Positions 47,471-58,100 of a DNA stretch of 64,000 bases are shown in pieces. This stretch comes from Lytechinus variegatus (lineage: Eukaryota > Echinodermata > Echinoidea > Temnopleuroida > Toxopneustidae), in NCBI RefSeq assembly GCF_018143015.1, contig NC_054740.1:54968583-55032582 (forward strand), in the 5' to 3' direction. Below the pieces are notes generated by a model. It made no database searches. It was not told the DNA's origin and saw only the letters and a list, made by a program, of their open reading frames with translations. The position numbers and the translations under genes are program-made. The stretch's first letter is position 1. Each line of letters begins with the position of its first letter.

Positions 47471-48309
47471 AGCGGGAGTGCAAATATTATTTTCAGATCA
47501 CAATATGAGTAATATTTACGCTTTCCGTGCCAAATCTTTTTGTCTTATCTTAATCTATATTTCTCCACTCTTCCCCCCCCCCCCTCCTTCTAGGCCTTCT
47601 TTTGCTTTCGCTTTCTCTCATTTTCCCGTTCTTGCATCCCCCTTTTCGTTCTATTTTGCGCGCGCTCTCTTACATTGTAATCACATTTTGTCATCTTGAA
47701 GAAATCTCATTACACAAAATATTTCGAGCGCGATCAAGCTGACACTTTTTTTGTATATTGACTTGGAAAATGAAACACAGTTTGAATCTCACCAGGATAA
47801 TGCGAACGCACAGCTCGACGTCCTGGAAAAAAAAGTCCTTTATGCACTGTTTTGAAATCATAAGCAGGATACGTGTCTCAGTAAATTTTTTCTTTCTTTT
47901 TCTTTTCCTCGTTTTCTCTACCAAATAACGAAGCAAGCGATGGCTGACAAAATGTTTTTGATATTCATAATTAAACCATTCTAAGAAGTAACTTTGAAGA
48001 TTTGAGCATTTCTCTATTCTCTGCTCCACCCCTCTGGCGACGCCCCTTTAATTGCAACATCCGCAGTGACCTTTTTCTAGGCGTTTTAAACCAATGAAAT
48101 ATTATATATTCCTCTAATTGAAGGCATGTACAATTTGGACCCCTCCCAATTTTGACGCAATTTTACAGCGCAATTGACCCTGCAGAGTGTTTTAATAGAA
48201 TGACGCACTGGTATAATTCTTTATTACTTTTTTTCTACTCATATAAATTTCCAGGAGGAGGGGGTCGAACAATCCGTGATAAACTTTCTATGGGGACGTT
48301 TCCTCCGTT

Positions 48310-50069
48310 CCCTTTTCAGGTCTGAATAATTACATGTATTATCTAAATCAGCTTCGTGCTCGCAGAAACGTGTCTAAAATGCTCTGTTTTTCGGTCTAAA
48401 TACATGACATATTCAAAAGTTTCAGGTCATAATTCGCGCTTTTATTAATGATTATAGGGTCCACATTTCACCCATGGGGGGAAGGGGTAATATTTTCATC
48501 GATATTTTCCGCAATCGGCCGCTTAAAGCTAATTGTTGTTGGTTTTTGAGGGGGTTAGGACGTCCTAAAGACTAAATTTCGATTAGATGTTAACTTTATT
48601 TTTACAATGATATGCCTTATAAAGCCTATAAATTTAGAATGAGAGCGTTTAGCGCGAGTTGAGGTTTTTTGGACATTGCATCAGTGGCGTAAATACTGGG
48701 GGAGAATGGGGCACGTGCCCCCCCCAAAAATAATCGGTTGCCCCCCCAAAAAAAAAAGCAAACAAACGGGGAAAGCACATAAGAGGGAGAAAGGAAGAGA
48801 ACTGAACGCAGTGGGAAAGAAAAAAAATATTGTTCGTTATAATGTTATATCATATTATAATTATGTTGTGTTATTTTGAAAAAAAAATTAGCAGAGCAAA
48901 AACAAGGAGAAAGAAGAAAAGAAAAGGAGAAGGAAGGGGAAAGACAGAAGAGAAAAAAAGAATAGGAAAATAAGAAGAGGAAGACGAGTGAATGAGATGG
49001 GGCCGGAAGACTTGCAACAACAAATCTTTCATAATAAATAAAAAATTTCGCTCGCGCTTCGCGCTCGAATTGCATGCTCGATGAGGTTCGTATCTTGCTC
49101 AATAGGCTGATATGGAGCTTAAAATATCAAATTTAAATTGACCTTTTTTTGATCGTAATATCAAATGTTTTCAGCTTGCTTGAATTATTGATCTTCGATC
49201 ATGATTAAAAAAATGTATTCAGAATGCCCAGATTCTAGGTTTAAATCTAAAACAGGCGCACGCACGTTATTGAGATAGCCTGTATGTTCTTTATCTATAA
49301 TATGCTTAAATCATCCAGTTTAAGATCAGAATATCAATAATTGTCTGCTCGCGATTCACGCTCGCATTATCAATGATACCCAATTACCATATATTAATGA
49401 TTTACAAAATATGAACAGGTCCCGCTTTTAGGTCTAAAATCTCAATTTTCTTCCGCTTACGCTTCGCGCTTGCATCAATTGCTTAGTTACATACCTATCC
49501 CATTTATGATTACAAAAAGCGCTTATAGAATGTCCATTTTTATGTCGGAATGTCAAAAAGTTTTAGCTCGCGCTTCGCGCTCCCATTATTGAAATATGTA
49601 CCGTATTCGTAGGTATTTGTAAACAGTCCTTTACAGGTCCTTTCCGTTCATGTTATAGAACATTTATTAAAAATTTCTGCTCGCGCGCTTAGCGTTCGCA
49701 GTAATTATCTAGTGACACTGAATCATTTATCTCTTTCAGGATCACAAACATTTCCAGAACTTTAAATTTTCAGGACAAAATACATGAAAGTTATAAAAAA
49801 AATTGCTCGTGCTTCGCGCTCGCACTTTTTGTATTGGGCTTTTGAGACATTTCATTTTTAGGTTGTTATATAAGAATATAAGAAGTAATCGACTGATCGG
49901 GGAAAATATAGGTGAAGATAATTTCAGGCCCCACCTATTATTGGCGAAAGTCGGATCCGCTCTTGTGACACATACACCGACACATAAAAAAATGTCCCCC
50001 CTTGAAAAAACAAGGACCCCCCCTGCAGTGCCCCGGGCCAGCCGAAACAAATCCTGGATCTGCCCCTAG
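48310..50069 (+). repeat. Family E region 2
   Basis: CTCGCGCTTCGCGCTCG-type motifs at 49047, 49348, 49455, 49566, 49680 and 49804, with the same spacer phrases and the same order as 1395-3370 (GTTACATACCTATCCC, AATTATCTAGTGACA, TTTCAGGACAAAATACATGA). It ends AATCCTGGATCTGCCCCTAG, the inverted form of GGGGCGGATCCAGG. A purine tract lies at 48890-49010. Confidence 0.7.
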
Positions 50070-50282
50070 CTCTGGCTTAATACGCGTATATAAGCTACTG
50101 GCCGGGGCTTCTGGTTTATATTATGCAAACTTTTTGTCCAGCTCTTCGAGGAGCCGATTTGGGAAAATGTTGATAAAAAAACCCCGCCCCACCCCTTAAA
50201 TGGGTAATGCTGATCTGCCTCCTTTTCCTGGTCAAATCAAATAATGAGACCGCGGAGGTAAAATCACAGAATAGTTTGTACA

Positions 50283-50409
50283 TGACGTCACTTACAACAA
50301 TCCGATTTTGGTCAAGCACATGGCACCCATAATGCACTACGGTTCAAAATGTCGCCCGCTGCTGCCGCAGCTATGATTGTCGAAATGTTGTCATAATCGG
50401 GCTGCATCG
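50283..50409 (+). promoter_or_regulatory. PUM: Candidate Pumilio promoter and first noncoding exon
   Basis: A perfect CRE palindrome TGACGTCA is at 50283-50290. CACCCATAATGCACTAC (50324-50340) resembles the ZNF143/Staf motif with a few mismatches. A GC-rich, CpG-containing stretch then ends ATCGCA|GTAAGTATT, a plausible splice donor at 50410. A short reading frame (ATG TCG CCC GCT GCT GCC GCA...) inside it stops after 15 codons. Assignment to the Pumilio gene rests on orientation and lack of any other gene between. Confidence 0.3.
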
Positions 50410-51890
50410 CAGTAAGTATTGGTGATCGAACATGGTTGATTTGCGAGCTTGTAAATGGATATGCTATTTATTCTTTGCTATATTCTTTTAATTTTCATTG
50501 AAGAGTATTATGTTTTAAAACTAATCACAAGTGTAGGGTCGTACACGCTTTTTTGTTATGATTGAGTTCTGTAAACAATGGCAGCTATGCTTGGATTGCG
50601 TATGACTCTATGACTGAGCTGTGACTGTGTGTTGAGACTATGTGCGTGTGTATTACATGCAGCCAGAAATGAACTATGTTGATAAACGTGGATTTTGATC
50701 TCTTTGTCTTGTATCTCCTCATACCTGCATTGTTATGCTATTTTTCTGGTTATTGAATATTTTAGCCCTTTTTGTGATTTGTGCAGAAATTAAGATAAGA
50801 AGTTGTAGAAGTGAATTTTTGCCAGAAATTGTGGAGTCTGTATCGGCGCAGAGAAAAGTGCGGTACCAGTTACCCGGTATGGTATTACCGAACACTTTTC
50901 ATGAATTTGATCATATCAAACACATTATTCCAATAAAATTCACCAAACTTTCACCATAAATACACAAATACCTACAAAATATAAATATGCAGAAATTTTG
51001 CCGAAATTGTTTTTCATTTTTACGACATCAGCTTCCAATCGGACCCCTCTTCGCAAGTGAAATATTTTGGTCACTTGAAAAGGTATTGTATTACCGAATG
51101 TGTGCTTTCTATGGGAAAAGTTGGGAAAACAACAAAGTCACTCATGAGCTATTTTGACCATATTTTATTGTTTTGAGGATATAAAGACTTCGAAATTGTG
51201 TTTTTGATAATTTTTCATCATTTTTCTATTTAAGTTCCCTTTTGGCATGTTGGGAGGAAGTTGCAAAGGTTTGAGCGTATTTGATTATTTTCTGACGCAT
51301 ATGATGCGCGCGTTCGGTAATACAAGGCCGGTCGGTAATACAAGCACTCACTATACTTTAGTGGAAATTGTAATTCATTGTATTTTGGTAGTGCAATCTG
51401 GGAAGTTCCTTTTGCGAAAGCCACCCAAAATTGGAAATAAAAATATGGAAAAGGTTCGGCCAAATCGTGGTTTTGCCTTTTGAACCACTTGTAGATTTGT
51501 CATGTTTGTGTATGCACACTCATGACACTTGTGAGTTGTGTTCAACTTCAAGTGAATGGAGGTGGAAATAGGGAACCGTGCGTGTGACTGAATAAAGCGC
51601 TGCTGTATGACAGAGATGCCAAGTTCAAAGACCAGCTATGCGTGAGATTTTCTGTGAATCTATGCGAGATCACAGACATTGTGTACAATGTATTTGGGAA
51701 TGGGCTGTTAGGCTGTGATAGTTGCGTGAGACAGAGATTTGAGGGGATGAACAAGAGTCCAAAATGCTTGAGTCTCACGCATGAAGATTGAAGTGAACGG
51801 TGGTTCCCAATAGGCCTATCATGATAATGCCGAAGGTTCAAAATATGTCTTCTAAATCTAAGACTAAGTAAGAAACGTTAGAATATTATT
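50410..51890. other. No recognisable feature
   Basis: If the promoter call at 50283 is right, this is the start of Pumilio intron 1. Only short chance frames are present. Confidence 0.45.
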
Positions 51891-51896
51891 GGACAC

Positions 51897-52490
51897 TAAA
51901 GGGCTGATTATAGTTGAATAAATAGACTACAGTAGAATTCACTGAGCAAATTGCCGAAAATTTCATCAAAATCGGATACAAAGAACAGTTATTGAATTTT
52001 AAAGTTTAGCGATATTTTGTGAAAACAGGCATGAATATTCATTAGGTGGGCTGATGATGTCACATCTTCACTTGTTCTTTTGTAGGCCTAGTTTATAACA
52101 TGTAATATGAAAATAGGTTTATTCAGATTTTTTCCTCCAAGAACTAGAAAATTGGATCGACATCTGATTTAGTTTATTAGATATTTATTGCTGCAACTTA
52201 TTTCATTATAAAATAAGGGAGACGTTATTCACAGAAGTATGAAAAAATGAAAAAAAAACATGATTTTATGTAATAAGAAAAACGGAAAGTGGAGTCTGGA
52301 GATGTGACACCGTCAGCCCACCTAATTGCAATATTCATGACAATTGTTTTCACAAAATATTGCTAAACTTTAAACTTCAATAACTTTATTATTTGTTATC
52401 CGATTTTGATGAAATTTTCAGTATTTTGCTAAGTGAATTCTACTCTATGTATTGAGATAAAAATAATTTCAGCCCGGATCATCCCTTTAA
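51897..52490. mobile_element. TTAA MITE family C, copy 2
   Basis: Left end decayed; GAATTCACTGAGCAAATTGC, GGTGGGCTGATGATGTCACA and right end CATCCCTTTAA (TTAA 52487-52490) match copy 1. Confidence 0.78.
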
Positions 52491-52542
52491 GTTTAAGCAT
52501 AATTGGGCACTAGGCCTAGGCTAGTTCGAGACAGGCCCTATA

Positions 52543-53039
52543 ACCCAGGGAGCCCAGAAGCTCACCATGCATTTACTCATACTCACGGGACTAGGGTAGA
52601 TTGTGGTCACAATAACTAGGAAAGTAAATTGTGAATTATGCACTTACCACGATTATATGGATGAAAGTCTATCGTGTGGCAGTACCCTGATATGGAGGCA
52701 CAGAGAATTTGTAGCAAAATGGTCGTTCGAGACTGGTACCGAGGGTATAGGGCACATGCGCGAATTTTACCAAGTCCATGCGCTAGTGCTAAAGGCTATA
52801 GCCTCGGTCTCAATCAGCCATTTTGTTTTGAATTTTGAAAGAAGGAGAGCTACTGCAACAGAACTTTCGTTTTTTGAGGTTCCAGTCTGTGCCTTGATGT
52901 CCGGATACTGCCACACGATAGATCTTCCTCCATGTAATCGTGGTAAGTGCATAATTTCTGTTTTCACAATTTACTTTCCTAGTTATTGTGACCACAGTCT
53001 ACCCTAGTCCTGTGAGTATGAGTAACTGCTCCCTGGGTT
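52543..53039. mobile_element. Foldback MITE family M, uninterrupted copy
   Basis: Flanked by the direct repeat AGGCCCTATA (52533-52542 and 53040-53049); ends ACCCAGGGAG and CTCCCTGGGTT. Arms carry CACTTACCACGATTATATGG and CCATGTAATCGTGGTAAGTG. About 497 bp. Confidence 0.85.
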
Positions 53040-53049
53040 AGGCCCTATA

Positions 53050-53478
53050 CAGTTTCACACCGGCCGGGAACAGCAGTGTTTTATTTTTGGCTTTAATCTT
53101 GATTTTGTCAGTCAGACAATGCTTCGCCGCGGGGAGTAATGTTGATAGGGACCGAAGTAAGCGACCAAATCATGCAAACATGTGGCAAACAAACTGCCAG
53201 AAAGCCGTAGGCAAATCTTTTGGTCGCTAACTTCAGTTCATATCAACGTATATGACGAGAAGCGAAGCCAAGTGAATGAAGCAATGTCTGCCTGAAGATA
53301 TGAACGAGCGATGTCGTCGAGTTCGAAACTGAAATACAGCTGTTGGCATTACCAATTGCGATATTTGGAAAAGTGGTGGGTATACTGACCTCGATATGTG
53401 ACTGAGAGACTTGCTATGACATTTGTGAACAATTACTAGTGGTGAGGTATGCTGGTAATAATCTGCTGGTGTGAAACA
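53050..53478. mobile_element. Inverted-repeat element with GTTTCACACC ends
   Basis: CAGTTTCACACCGGC at the left and GCTGGTGTGAAACAG at the right are complementary; GACCGAAGTAAGCGACCAAA pairs with TTTGGTCGCTAACTTC inside. It abuts the target duplication of the preceding element. Confidence 0.7.
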
Positions 53479-54285
53479 GCTTTAGCGCCCACAATTGGAC
53501 CAAAACAAAAGTACAATCAAATAAAGTCATAATGTTGAATATTAATATATTAAAATAATAATTTAATCAACATCAACAATCTATTCAAGACAAAGACAAG
53601 TTCTGGTCTGCATGGCATTATATGTGCATGCGTGGGAATAGTTCCTTTTTCATTTCAATATATTGGCACAGCACATTGCACAAATAGCACAGACTCAGTT
53701 TTCAAATTTATCCAAGTTAGGAAGACAACAAGAAACTTGACTGCAGGAACAACTATTTGTCCAGTAGATACGGTATAAAAGTATAAAGGTATATGGTAAA
53801 CGGAAATTATTTACTTCCTACCAGAAGCTTGTTTTTTGCAAAATATCGGACACAGTTTCCAAATATCGCAAAGTTGAGTGCCGTAATCAATTTTGGCGAT
53901 TTGAATCACGCTCTAAACACCTTAAAATAATTTGTTTGATTGTTGAGAAAATAGTTACATCAGCTGTGCAAATGCCGACTTTGATTATTACTATCAATAA
54001 CTTTGATATAGAAATTGGTAAATGATAATTACCAAACGGATCTCTTTCGGCTCTAAACGTCAGACGTCTTCGCTCAGCTGCGCCTGACTTCGTTCTGAAA
54101 ACGATTGTGCTCAACAAGAACAACACGCCTTTCCAATTCAATCGGCCAATATGTCTGATGTTATTGAGGATGCCATGTTTGGAAGGGTGGTGTTTTTTCC
54201 TCCTTTGGGGAACCCCCGTGTCGGCCATTGCAGATTTTCTTGTGATAGATGGAACATGTGCTATCTCGGAATCCTTTTCATATTT

Positions 54286-54540
54286 GTCTTGCCCGCATAA
54301 CAGCAAGACCTAAAGGCGCCGCTTTTCCAACGGCGGCAGCATCGTCAATTATAATAATATAATTGTAACTTAAAAAGTATATGGGCCTAGTTCATGAAGC
54401 TTGGAGATAATGGTTATCAAGTATTACTGAACATCCTGTCAGTCTGATGTCACATGACCAAGGTTAAAAGTCATTTAGGGTCAATGAGCTTCGACTATGT
54501 TGGGGGAATCAACATAAATATCTTAACCGAAGGTTCACTG
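54286..54540 (+). mobile_element. Family A element, truncated copy before the Pumilio exon
   Basis: GTCTTGCCCGCATAACAGCA AGACCTAAAGGCGCCGCTTT start and one internal unit with a mutated AGGTTAAAAGTCA motif. Confidence 0.65.
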
Positions 54541-54877
54541 CTGGCAAATCAGAAGTTGCATTTTACTTTATAAATGTGCAAATTCAATGCAGTAGACTCT
54601 GAGATATCCAATTTAAAAAACATATAATTTCCTTCAAATACAGATTAGAACAAAATTATGTTAAATGCTCACCGCACTGCAATTTTATGGTACCAAAGGT
54701 ACTTCTATTATCTTTTCATGGTATTATCATTAACTTAGAGATCGTTTTTTTCAAAGCAAGTATGCAAATACTTTTTTTTTTCTTGCAGGCCTAATGTGTG
54801 GTGCCTGCATATATATATATTGTACATAGCTTCAGCAGGACACGACAAGCAGCGGGTCTGTATCAGAAAGAAAGAAA

Positions 54878-55111
54878 ATGAATGATGTTGCATGGGAGAA
54901 TTCTGCACGTAATAACAACAGCGGTGGTAGTCAAGCACTTTCCAACAGCAGCGGCGTGAGACAAGGATACAATCGTATGGCACAGCCACAGCGCACGAGA
55001 GACGACGCACAAGTAGGTTATTTCTACCAGAGGCCCAGCAACACCATGAACGAATCAGGAGGGCAGTTCAAGCAGAGATGGGCCGTAGGGGACGACTCTG
55101 TCCTTGATCAG
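54878..55111 (+). CDS. PUM: Pumilio coding exon 1
   Basis: The upstream acceptor is probably TTTTTTCTTGCAG at 54788, giving about 89 bases of 5' UTR. It encodes 78 residues, including [13 protein letters not shown] and [11 protein letters not shown], matching PUM1 QDDAMVDYFFQRQ and SKHRWPTGDN. Donor GATCAG|GTAAGG, phase 0. Confidence 0.88.
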
Positions 55112-58100
55112 GTAAGGGAACTTGAACCATGGCATGAAGTAAAATACAAGGTCCTCGAATTTTGTATCGAGATGCCCTCTGTAATGTTTTTTTTAAGCAG
55201 TTATTTTACAAGTCTAATAAAAAGACAGACTTTATTTTAATATTTTTAACCAATCACATGCATTTGAATCTATAGGTTTTATATCAAAAGTAGGGTTGGG
55301 AGTAAAACTTGATTCGCGGAAGCCTCGGGTACCTTGGTAGAAAAATCAATACCCGATACTCGAAAATCGCTTACCAGTATAACGTACATGTATTTGATTT
55401 AAATTGCGTAGTGTAAGACATGATTGTTACTCATCACAAAAGTACACAAGTCTCATTTTGAATCTTACCAATTACCCTCAAAATATCCATAAAGTTTCTC
55501 AAGTGATGATGTGACTGAGATTGTTGCAATTGTCGCCATGTTTCATTTTGCTGCTAGAGCATACAAAGGACCAGCCACTCGCGTTCATGTTACCTTTTTC
55601 GGTTCATCAGAAATCGAAAATGGTAACACGATCGTGATTGGCTTTCGCATTTGATGCTTGGAAACCCAGAAATCAATTAACTTAGTGTATGTGGCGATAG
55701 ATTCTGCAAACTCATGAACGCAATGCAATATCGACGCGGCAGTGGATAGATGGCGTCGCCTGTGGGGTTTATTCACCAGTCATATTTCATGCAACTTGCA
55801 TTATATCTGTGAAACAGTTCCAGGCATGTCTTTATGAATATTTATTAGATGGGCTGATGATGTCATATCCCCTCTTGTTCTTATGTATTTTATTACATGA
55901 AATTGGGTTTATTAAAAGAAATTACCAAGAACTAAAACAATTGGATTGACAACTGATTCAGTGCATTGCCTCGACTTATTTTATCATAAAGGAGACACAT
56001 AATTTACACATGTATGAAAAAATGAAACAGTTATGATTTCATGTAATATCATAAGAAAAAGGAAGGTGGGATATGACATTATCAGCCCACCTAATGAATA
56101 TTCATCACAATGTGAATATAACTGTTGTCACAAAATATTAATAAACTTTAAAATTCAATAACTTTGTTATTTGTTATCCGATTTTGATTAAATTCTCAGC
56201 AATTTGCTCTGTGAATTTTACTCTATTTATTTAGATATGAATATTTTCAGCCCAGACCATCCCTTTAAGTTGTCATCAGGTCAGACTTTACATCTAACAC
56301 TATTTTAACTGGACTTAATCAGACCAAATTTTTAATGGGGCATTTTGACGTCATAAAAATCTAAACTATGAAAATTTCCTATCTGTAAAGGGTAGTTGCA
56401 CAATCAATCATAGATTTCATTGGGATGGTTCAAATTGGAGCCCCTCCCCCTACCAAGTGATTTACAGTTAATAGGTCCATCGATTATGTTTCTCTCTTTG
56501 CCGCTTTAGGTCCGCTCTGCGGGAGATGTGAATAGGATGACGAATGAGTTCCATGCCCTGGATCTAGACCGGGACAGTAGGCCTAGGAATATGGATGAGG
56601 TAAGGTTCTACTGTCTGATTGACTTTGATCAAAACAGGTTTTGCCTATTCGACGTGTCTGAGGAGTTGGTGGGGGTGTTGACTAGTTCAAAAAATATTGC
56701 TTCCCCAGGGGTAGGTTCTTAAATGAGGAAACTGCAAATCCCTAATAAATAAGTTCACAGTCAAGAGCTCATGGGAAAGTTGTCCTTGTCACTTGTCATG
56801 AGAATAGCCAATTGAAGTTCACTTCGTCTTTGTGATCTCATTTTCAAAACAGCTATAACTTTCAAGAAGTATTATGTTCTTTTTTCTTGTCTTTCTTCCC
56901 CAACAAATTAATTATTCTTTGATTAGCTATAACTTTCTTATTCCTTATCCATTTTTTTTTCAAACTTGCACCTTTCTATTTAAGTAATTTTCCCTTCCCT
57001 TGCATTCCATTGTATGAACAAGGTTGAATCCTCCCTTTCAGTATTAATGTATTGCAGTCAGCACGGTCACTTAGTTCTTTTATGCTAATATGTGTGTGTA
57101 CCATCGTAAATCTGATTTTTCTTCTTTTTTCCCACAGAAATTATGGGATGCCCAGGAGAACAATAAAAATGAGGATATCTTCAATCAGTGGCCGGCACCT
57201 AATGCCTGGGTGGGAGGAACGGGAATAACTGGTTCCAGTGAGTATTATCATTCATTACAAACAATGCTTATCAGTGGTAGACCTGCAGTTCAGGGCCAAG
57301 CTATTTTAATAAGCATCTTGAGATTTGACTCTTACAAAGAGTTACGATTGATCAAATCAGTCGTAACTCTATGGAAATGCATCAGTGTCATAATTCTACA
57401 TGAAATTTTGTGTGATCACCAACAAAGGTGAACACACAAAATTGTCAAGAAAACAATGATTTTTAAAAACATATCCAGAAAATATTTTGAGCAAACATGC
57501 ATATTTGAGATGTTGACGTTGCTGGCTTTCCATAGTTGCGATTGATTGGATCAATCGCAGCTCTTTGTAAAACAAGGCCCAGGTTGCATGAATTCAAACC
57601 TGTTCTGTTCAATCAGAAAAATTTGGGTATCTTAGCACAAGAAATGGTCACCAATTGTGCATAAAGTCATCCATCAATCACAACTAACAGCTTTTTGAAA
57701 CTGGCCCCACGGCCATTTAGATTTATCACCTTTTAGAACTCCAAGATTTTGTTTGGGCATTCTTCACTTTACAATGCAGTCTATAATAATGATGATAATA
57801 ATAGTATGCAGCATTTGTATAGTGCTTAATAATGTAATGTTTCTAAGCGCTGCATACTAAAGTGTTTTTGCCACCTATCCTGGGTTTATTTTTCTCCTTC
57901 CATCCACAGACCATTCAGTGTCCCAGCCCATCATGGTGCAGCAGAGACGGCAGCTCTCTCCCAGCACAGGGACCTTCCAGGGTCAAGAGAATGCAGTCAT
58001 GTCCCCTCGCTCAGACACCAGTGGTCTCGGGCTAAGCATGGCGGAATACGTCTTGGCCTCCTCTCCTCAGGGAAAAGATATTGAAGGCAAACATCACAGG

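Noticed and set aside
47191..47471. Lys/Arg-rich and Ser/Phe-rich frames on opposite strands
   Set aside because: Homopurine tract read as protein; low complexity on both strands.
53887..54306. A 139-codon minus-strand frame upstream of Pumilio
   Set aside because: No family resemblance I can name; ends inside family A sequence; probably chance or transposon debris.
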